Shown here: positions 44,901-52,683 of the stretch, piece after piece
Layout of the letters: each line of letters starts with the position of its first letter
How positions within the stretch are numbered: the stretch's first letter is position 1
Origin: Ochromonas danica
Taxonomy: Eukaryota; Sar; Chrysophyceae; Chromulinales; Chromulinaceae
Assembly (NCBI GenBank): GCA_015146655.1
Contig: VKHL01000179.1
Coordinates: 1 to 52,683, forward strand
Direction of reading: 5' to 3'
DNA: 52,683 nt
The notes under the pieces: model-generated
The model's database searches: none
What the model was told of the DNA's origin: nothing
What the model saw: the letters and a program-made list of their open reading frames with translations, nothing else
Translations under genes and position numbers: made by a program

Positions 44901-46729
44901 GAAGAGGGCGTCTCTTTCTGCGGTTGTTGATGCTGGCTTTGGGCTTGAGGAGGGGGTTGTGGCACAACAACCACTTTTGCCACTGTGGAAGGCTTCGATA
45001 CATTTGTCGCAGCAGATGGCATTGGCGAAGGCTTCGTCTCTTTCACTTTCGCAACCGTCTCTTTCGCTTTTCCAACAGCTGCCGCACCAGCTGTAGCATT
45101 GCTAGGAGAATTGAAGATTTTAGGCTTTTGCTTTGTATACTGAGCATATACTTTGTCCGCATGCAAGGCAAAGGGAGAGGCATCTCCATTAAAGACGTGA
45201 CAATTGCGCACCATGAGCTGTAGATCTCGCTCGAAGTCCTCTGACAGATTTTGTTAACCAAGCGGAAACTAAATCATCAAATTGGGTGAGCAAATACTTA
45301 CCAATAGAGCTATACACGCCTTTATCGGTCTTTTTCCTGATAGTGGAAAGGTCCATGGGGTGGCGGATGCGCGCAAAGTACCCTGGGGCAATGTCTTCGG
45401 TAACAGGCTGGTAGAAGAGACGCAGGGTGTCTGCTTTGAAGAGCACATCCAAAGCAGCCCGCAGAGACTATCACACAAAACACATGCCCAGAACACAGTT
45501 ATGACACTCTTCAAGAGGCAATCAGAATACGCTTCCTTCTATAGAAGACACGCCAACCTTCGCACTCGGCTTGGTCGAAATCACAGTCGCCTTGTCATTT
45601 GAGTTAGCTCCCGCAGATGATAGAGATGATTCATTCTTTTGGTTTTGAGCTAAGCTCTGTCGTTGATCGGCAGCCGCTTGAGCTACAATGAGACTCTTGA
45701 GAAGGGCATGCAATGAGGCGATTGCGGTTGCATCCACACGACCTTGCCGTTGACATCTCGCCACAAGGCTGGCCGCATCATGGAGCTTTTCAAAGGCTGC
45801 CATCTGTGAGTTGAATAGGCAAAGCGGTTGTCAGCAAACGAAGAAAACAAACGGGAAATAAGAATCACCTTGGAGCCAGTCTCTTGCAAGGCCAACAGGA
45901 CCTTTACCAGCAGGCAACCTGTATTTCCCTTACGCTCCACGCAAACTTGAACGCAATGCATGGCAAACGACTTGAAGAGACCTTCCGACTGCCCAATCAT
46001 CTCACAAATGGCAGTCACCACGGCTTCACTTCGCGGTTCTCCATGCACGAGATCGAAGCGAGGATCACGAAGAGCTTCGAAGAAGGACTCTCGATTCATC
46101 TCCCAAGCTTGTCTCCGAACAACCAGCGGGAGTTCCTACAGTAGGACAAGAGGATGCGAAGAGTTCGCCAGAGTCAACAACGCGACGAGGAGAATCAGAG
46201 AATGAGAGAATGAATGCTAATAGCAGTAATAATAGTAACACTAATAGTAGTAACACTGTACACCTAGTCTACTGTATTGTACTGTTTACTGTACCTGGAG
46301 CAGTCCTTTCTCGATCAGAAGCTTCAAATACTGAGGAGGAATATTGCTCAAGCGCTTAATGACCGAGAGCGGAATAATCTTGAGTTCCTTTAATGAGAGA
46401 AGAACCGCAGTTTCCTTCAGCAGCATTTGCAAGTGAGACTCGGGCAGGCGCATGACGACCAGCTCGATCTTCTCCTTGAGACTCTCAAAGAGACTCGTGT
46501 GCGCATCCAAATTACTAACCCCCAGAAAGGATAAAAACTGGAGCGCACAGTTGGAGGAGGCAAAGCCAAGAGAGAGCTCGCTCTGAAGTTTGTTGATCGC
46601 AGCCCAGGGGTCGGGCGAGGTGGCAAGAGACTTCTGAATCAGTCGCCGGCCCGGCTCATCCGTTCGCACTGCGTACTCTTTAAGTCGCTTGCTCAAACCG
46701 TTGCTTACCGCATCTAAATTGGAAGTCAT
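41996..46729 (-). CDS. NELF-B-like protein with five bromodomain-like modules replacing its middle
   Basis: Ten exons (46729-46295, 46135-45869, 45803-45558, 45467-45302, 45240-44669, 44600-44358, 44288-44115, 44046-43072, 43010-42840, 42760-41996) keep phase and give about 1337 residues. Residues 1-300 resemble NELF-B/COBRA1 (DPWAAINKLQSELS, LPESHLQMLLKETAVLL, ELPLVVRRQAWEMNRESFF, LHALLKSL). Five bromodomain-like modules follow: 317-415 (HPMDLSTIRKK, NCHVFN), 489-585 (degenerate), 615-720 (RPIDLATMRKK, NCRLFN), 763-860 (NCFTFN) and 995-1100 (RPMDFTTMRVK, with Gln where the acetyl-lysine-binding Asn should be). The end (about 1200-1310, SLIAHLAHLIKKQ, EIRFVLQLILTGC) aligns plausibly with the NELF-B C-terminus. 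NELF pauses RNA polymerase II, so the fusion would tie pausing to acetylated chromatin. The start at 46729 is the first in-frame ATG. Confidence 0.85.
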
Positions 46730-47040
46730 TGGTGAGTTCTTTTTTTCTTCCCAATAATCCGTCCAGAGAGAGTCCAAGTTTGATCATTTGTTGTTCCATG
46801 GAATGAACTGCCAAGTCTGGAGATTTGGATATCTGGATAGTTGGATGCAAACAAGCGACAAGCTGATCAGCTGTGAGAGCAGTTTGATCTGAATTAGTCT
46901 AACTTTAACTTAAAGTATACACTCAATTAGTCTAACTGTACAGTTGACTAGTTGACTAGTTGACTAATCTAATTGAACTGGTCTACTACAGTACAGCAGC
47001 AGCAACAAATACCGTGTAGTCCAAGAAGTGGAAGATTGAG
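46730..47040. promoter_or_regulatory. divergent promoter, NELF-B-like / TRAPPC9
   Basis: The 311 bp between two divergent ATGs. It holds a perfect TTCCATGGAA palindrome at 46794-46803, a triple AGTTGACT repeat near 46942-46965, and, just before the TRAPPC9 start, the leader sequence that is duplicated at 2755-2770. Confidence 0.6.
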
Positions 47041-50000
47041 ATGCTCCAGCTGGGATCTTGCTACGATGATCGCCGTCTGATCCAGGTGAGCTTATTATGA
47101 CAGCTCGACCCCCTTCTTCCGCCTTACGAGGAGGAATAAATGAAATTGCTCTTTCTTACAGTTTGTGTCTTGTTCTTGTTCTTGTTCTTGTTCTTCTTCT
47201 TCAGGTGGTAGTTACTCCATTGGGGACGAACTCCCTCTTCGGGGACCAGTTCTCCGTTGTCTCGAGCATCCGAGAGATCCCCTACTACGATCTCAATAAG
47301 CCCAAGGTCCCTTCTGCTTACCACAGCCCTTTCAAGTTCTTGAATTGGTCTGATGGGTCGCTATTGCTGGAGTACAAGCGCCTGGGCCAACTGACCGACC
47401 AGGACAACGAACTGGTTGATCTTCAAGTGAGCGAAACACTCACCCAACACGCTCTCAAGTGATTGCGCTTAATCCCTCATGACTGCACGATGATCTTGAC
47501 TTTAGAGCTCCAAGCGCATTCTGATGGTGATGGGGCTGATCAACTATCCCGAGATTGACCCTTCGCAGTGGCCCGTCCTCGAGAGAGATCTGAATCAGCT
47601 TGCTGAGTGAGTCACCCCTCCCGAGCCAAAGGACTGCACTTTTCCTTTTAACTATTATCATTATTATTATGGTTGTTTTAGGCAGTTTCCGCACGTCGTT
47701 TTGAAGCGCTTCTTGGTCTTCAACTTCAACTTCGACATCTCCTCCCCGCAAGAGACGCCACTGGCTGGAAGTGCAAGCGTCGTGCGGGATCCTGAGTCTC
47801 TTGTAATCTTCCCACCTGATGCGGCTTGCGAAGGCGGGAGCATGGTGACCGTTCATTATAAAGAGACGATCTGTAGAGCCGTCACGCAGATTATCTCCGC
47901 GTTTCAAAGTTCGATGGAGACACTGGAAGACGCGCGAATTCGTAACGTGCTGCCAGTGAGCCCCCTCTTGACAACCTTCCATGACGACAAGGAGGACCTC
48001 TTCTCCTTCAAAGAAAGCTCAGTCTCTCTCACTTCCTTCAAACAGGCTCGAAGAGGCGCTTATCGAAAGAGGCCAACAGGACGAATTCGGAAATGGATGG
48101 GCGATTTAGCTATGCAGGCATGCTCTCCACTTGATGCGATTGACTGCTATGTTCAAGCTATTGGCGAGTGCAGAGCTTTGCCTGATCCTCTGTGGTTGGC
48201 TGGGGCTCTGGATGGGTATGCAAGCGCTATTCTACTTCTGCGGGAGCTTTACCCCGCGCAGATTGAAGACGTTATTGGGAAAGATTTACGGACTGTGACT
48301 ATTGCGTTGTCTTCTCCAGGTTCAGAGGAAGCTGATTACGTGGTGGAAGCTGACAGAATTTTCTTGCTGGCTGAGGAGCGCATTATAGAAGCTATTAGTA
48401 TCTATTCTAGCAGCCCATATTGTCGGTTATTGGAGGTCTCGTCTTCTATGAGACTGGCAATGATTTTTGAAACAGCTAGACCTGCTTTCTATGACCAGCA
48501 GCAGAAGATGGTCCATTATACTCTGCGGGCTCTATCGGTGCCCGGCCTCTCAACTGTCCAGAGGCTTGATTGTATGATCGAAGGAGCCCTACTTTTTCAG
48601 CGCGCAGGGCTCCATCGCAAAGTGATTTTGCTACTTTATTTGGCAGCTGTGCAGACAGCAGAAATGGGAAACGTTGCTGCCGCCCAGTCATTGCTGCAAC
48701 AAACCTTCATGGATGCGCAACGCCCAGAGAATTTTTGGAATATCGTCCGAGTTTTGCTGCTGACTAATGCAGTGGTTTTCGCGCAAGATTCGCAAGATCG
48801 CGTTTCTTGTTCCAGGTACAGTTCTTTTGTTTGTCAAATGAAAGAGGCAGATTAATGCAAATGACTCCCTTTAGATTTGCAGGTCAATGCTTGTCGCTTT
48901 TGAGCCAAATCTCAGTAGCATGCGCTACATTTCAAGTGCAGACTAGCTTGTCCCGACGTGCCCTTGGTTTGGAGCGCTGCGCTGTCTCTTTGAATACGCT
49001 TTCCTCGTATCTACATCTGCAACAAATCGCGACACCTTCACCACTTGTTTCTACTCCTTTGACTGACGTGCCTCCTCGTAGAGCTAATGTGGCACCGACT
49101 GCTCCCGCAACTCATTCAGGGACTGGCGTGCTCACGGAAGAAGCCTTACGAAGACATACCTCTGTCGATCCAGTTCCTGGAGTCTCTTCTGTATCTTCTG
49201 CAAAAGGGTTGCCTTCTGGAGAAAGCGATAAAATGCGAGGCAGTGCTTCTCGATCCGTCGTTTCTTCCATGCCCGGTGAATCTTTGGCCAATCCAAACAA
49301 CATGGACAGCATTTCTGTCAGTGCTGCTTCGAGAAGAGGATTGGCACGTCCAGCGCTCCCATTACCAGGCAGTGTGAAAGGGATCGTTGGATGGGAAAGA
49401 GCCAGTGCCGCTGGGGATTTCTCTGGAGATTACCTTGCGTGGTCTCAACGCCTGGCACATCTTCTTGGCAATACAGGAGATTTTACAGAGGGGGGCAAAA
49501 CGACAAGCAAAGTTGCCACCTCCAAGGGAAGTGGACAGAGCAAGCAGATCGGTCGATTGACTGCTACAAATCGAGAGCGACTTCTGCGAAAGATTTTGAC
49601 CAAAGTTGACGCATCTCATTCTCCAGTATTCTCTAATTTCATTGCAAACACATTGGTAGCCAACCAACAAAGCAGCGCTCCTCCATCTTCTGGATTAGCT
49701 GGACAATCCAACATATCATCCTCTTCGCAGCAGTTGATTAATGCTGCAAATGATTTGCCGTCGCAGTTAATTCGTGAAGTGGACATCAATTATGTGTTGG
49801 ATTTACTGGAAGCTGCTTTTTCTATCACTCATCCTAACAGCGTCCGCTCCAGTACATTGGCCACCGTGCACACCCTTGGAGATTTATGGACGCGTCTATG
49901 CAGTAGCGTTGGAATGGATGACACTGCCGTGATCTTGCCAGTCCAATTGGTTCGTCTTGAAGCAAAGCGGGGTTCGAGCAATTCCACACCTATCGCTCTC

Positions 50001-52420
50001 CTAGACCTTCATGATCAATTTCTGACCATCGTTGACAGTTTGTCCAGCTCCGCAGGGGATATTAGCGACTTAGTGCAAAAGCGTACTACGCCGTTCTTTT
50101 ACGATCCTTTCGCCAAACTCGCCAAACGTAAAACGGCCCCATCAGGAGGAGGTGGAAAGTTTGATGACGGTGCAGCTGACAAAAATAGATTCTCTTGGAG
50201 TAGGTTTGGGGAGCATTCTATTCGGGTGACGCTGTTTAATCCCTTGCCAGTGCCTCTCGGAACAACGAGCATATCCCTTCTTCTTTCACTTGAGACGATG
50301 TCTAACTCCTTGTTCGCGTGGGAAGAGACATTTCCTATTGAGGTTGTTCTTCTTGCGGAGAAGAGTGTTTCTCTTGGGTTGTGCTTCTCTCTTCCTTTGT
50401 CAGATGGTGTTGGTTTCAACGAGAAAACAATGGAAAAGATCGAGGAAGTCTATCTTGTGATTAAAAGCGTGCGCATTTGCATGGGTCGCTTGTATCAGGT
50501 GCTTGAATTGAACGATAAAGGTGCTCCTGAGCAAGTGGAAACAAAGCTATCGCAGATAACAGCGCATTCTACTCAAAAGGGGGTGCACGTGGCTGTGGTG
50601 GAAGAAGCTTGCGAACATGAGCTGCATCTGTATACTTCTTGGGATGCTCTGGTTAATGCATCTTTCGAGAAAGCAAACACTGTTTCTTCTATGGAAGACA
50701 CTCCTGATCCTCCTATGGATGAAGTACGACAAAGCACGGTCGATCTTTATTCTGGCGAAGTCAGGGAAGAGAGAATAATTATCTGCACACCCGAATGTCC
50801 AAGTTTTATTTCAAAGGAAGTTCACTGGGATCACTGCATTCTACTTACCGAGAACTACGCTGCTGGAGGAATGAGCAACTTGCCAGCTAAAATGTCGTAC
50901 GCTCGCTCTAAGAAGTTCACAATACGCCCTTTTGAGACTTTACCCCAGCTGCAGAAAGGAGGCGACTCGAAAGAATGCCATTTATCGCTTTCATTGAATA
51001 ATAAGCAACAAGGTCTTTGTGTCTATGGTATTGAGTTTGATGAAGAACAGCTTCGATCTGCAGGGGTCCAATCACTGGATTTCGAAGTCTGGTCCTACAC
51101 TCTGCCAAAGCAATATGCTCAGTGTCTGCTCAATCGAAAGATTGCTCTTGATGCCTCGGAAAAATCCTATGAACGGTTTTATGAGTTCATGAAGCGACTA
51201 ACTGCCAGAGTTGTGAAGATCCGCATTTATATTAAATACCAGTCACTTTGTACGGCCACCAGCAAGGGGTTTATTCACCCCTGTGTTAATTCAAGTCTTG
51301 CAGGCTTTCACATGGAGGAAAAGTTGCGTGAACGAAGAGATCGAGTTCCATGCAGGGCCACAATCAACGAAGAAATGTGCGTTGGAAAGTATTCGTCAGT
51401 TTCTCGGATGACTACAGGATTAGACGAGCTGAAACTAGATTCGAATTGGGACGAAGGAGACGAAGACCATGGTCTTCATCCCGCAATTTCACAACTACGT
51501 TTCCTCGACCCCTTTCTCTATCAAAACTTACAGGTACGGCTCACAGCTTGAATGACGACTACCAGCATTCTGATGTTTCTTCCATAAACAACTCTTCTTA
51601 GATTCTCAACACTAACGACTTCGAGATATTTCTGAGTACTAACCTCAATAGTCTACGTGAAAAACGCCATTCCGAAGAGGGTGTATCATCGTTTCTAGTG
51701 ATGGAGACCCCCTCCGATGATTCAGTGTTAAATGTACCAATTCGATCGTATTCCTCTGTGTTGTTGCGGTACAGACGGATTTCCTCAGACTCAGTCACCT
51801 GCTTATACTGGGCATTTGTGGATTGCGGTAGGATTGATTGTCTGAGCAATGTTATCTGCAGCAATGTGATAGCTAACCGCATTCCTGTAGCGAGTGAATC
51901 GAGCTCTCTACGTTTAGGAAAACTGAGGTACAACCCCCCCGTATACACACCCGAGATTCCTCGTTGCGATATTTTCGTTGAAATCCATGTTCTTGGCAAG
52001 CTGAAATCGCCCAAAATTTGTGCCACATCATTACATCCGGAGGCACAAAGGATGAAAATGCCTTGCTTAATGCCCGTAATCGCTACGATTCATATCGAAT
52101 ACCCTGTATTGAGCAACTGTCAATCAGCGCTTGAGGTATTTGTCGGCGTGCAGCCCACTTCTCGTTTGCACAAGGATATAGAGAATAGCAGCAACGACAC
52201 GGTTGCAGTTATCTGTAGCGGCAAAACTCATACAATCGTGAGACCAGGTCCTGATGGTTATGTTCAACCCTTGACTGTGCGAATAGTCTTCTTGCGTGCT
52301 GGACAGTACGTTTTGTATCATCTTGTGCGCAGTGTTGTTGATACAGCGTTTGTTGGCGGTGACACTGGAAATAGAGCTCTCTACTATCCAACAAGCCCCG
52401 TTTTCTTCGATGCGTCATAA
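47041..52420 (+). CDS. TRAPPC9: TRAPP complex subunit 9 (TRAPPC9/Trs120)
   Basis: Six exons (47041-47085, 47205-47426, 47506-47606, 47682-48815, 48875-51533, 51602-52420) give about 1659 residues against about 1150-1290 in animals and yeast. The N-terminus carries family landmarks: VVVTPLGTNS, YKRLGQLTDQDNELVDLQ, ILMVMGLINYP and EQFPHVVLKRFLVFNF. A TPR-like segment follows (MQACSPLDAIDCYVQAIGECR, WLAGALDGYASAIL) and then beta-rich domains (HSIRVTLFNPLPVPL, CILLTENYAAGG, FIHPCVNSSLAGF). A Ser-rich insertion at about 540-700 accounts for extra length. TRAPPC9 belongs to TRAPPII, a Rab11-type exchange factor at the Golgi. Intron 1 ends in a CTTGTT repeat forming the polypyrimidine tract. The stop codon lies 75 nt from the first telomere tract. 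Confidence 0.92.
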
Positions 52421-52495
52421 CGCCCTAGGGTGTAGGTACCTGTATGTCCTAGTCGGTTTACCTGAGAAGGTTTTCCTAGTTTGCTGCCTACTGGA

Positions 52496-52521
52496 GGGTT
52501 AGGGTTAGGGTTAGGGTTAGA
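52496..52521. repeat. short interstitial telomere tract
   Basis: Four GGGTTA units, separated by about 75 bp of unique sequence from the terminal array. Confidence 0.95.
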
Positions 52522-52596
52522 CGTGTGATTTTGCGAGCGCTTCAGCCTTGAAGAAGAAGCACTTGAGACACACTACTCTCTGTAACTAACTTCTTC

Positions 52597-52683
52597 TTAG
52601 GTTAGGTTAGGGTTAGGGTTAGGGTTAGGGTTAGGGTTAGGGTTAGGGTTAGGGTTAGGGTTAGGGTTAGGGTTAGGGTTAGG
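52597..52683. repeat. terminal telomere array (TTAGGG)n
   Basis: It opens with two TTAGG units and then runs as perfect TTAGGG to the last base of the window. The G-rich strand runs 5'-3' toward the right end, the orientation of a right chromosome end. Confidence 0.97.

Noticed and set aside
1-52683. tRNA, rRNA genes, CRISPR arrays and complete retroelements
   Set aside because: I looked for tRNA-like arms, rRNA strings, spaced repeats, reverse-transcriptase motifs and long terminal repeats, and saw none that I could support.

Overview
This is a nuclear chromosome end from a unicellular eukaryote. The right edge is a TTAGGG telomere array. Genes are dense and lie on both strands. Most have short introns (about 50-175 nt) with plain GT-AG borders, and coding sequence is of moderate GC. 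A NELF-B-like gene argues against a fungus, because fungi lack NELF. A MAP-kinase phosphatase with gelsolin-like segments of the plant MKP1 type, many bromodomains and simple-sequence runs would fit an amoebozoan or another free-living protist, but the species cannot be named from sequence alone.

Left part (1-8.3 kb): an (ATT)n run; a minus-strand gene for a kinase-like protein with a VKNE-type upstream domain, whose start region copies the 5' end of the TRAPPC9 gene found at the other end of the window; a tiny single-membrane-span protein; and, head-to-head with it, a 1354-residue membrane protein with a signal peptide, a TPR-like region, one membrane span and a long cytosolic tail carrying PPGL motifs.

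Accessory block (8.4-19.95 kb): four copies of an unrecognised gene family (N-terminal DLFxLF segment, acidic stretch, very basic stretch, conserved C-terminal domain), plus one internally deleted copy. Two copies sit in near-identical 1.44-kb duplications. Another pair shares only one near-identical internal patch, as expected from gene conversion. A 3.4-kb block of unidentified, apparently broken protein-like sequence splits one duplication unit.

Right part (20-52.4 kb): conserved housekeeping genes. In order: MKP1-like phosphatase (-), SAM-methyltransferase-like protein (-), phosducin-like protein (-), a giant HUWE1/UPL1-type protein that ends without a HECT domain (-), CPSF160/CPSF1 (+) divergent from it, a NELF-B-like protein whose middle is replaced by five bromodomain-like modules (-), and TRAPPC9/Trs120 (+) divergent from that. 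TRAPPC9 runs toward the telomere and stops only 75 nt before the first TTAGGG tract.

The genes do not form one pathway. Several touch transcription and RNA 3'-end control (NELF-B/bromodomain, CPSF160) or membrane traffic and ER biology (TRAPPC9, TPR membrane protein). The strongest novelty candidates are the NELF-B/multi-bromodomain fusion, the HECT-less HUWE1-like protein, the unknown tandem family, and the TRAPPC9-telomere junction. Exon borders were placed by eye from splice consensus and frame.
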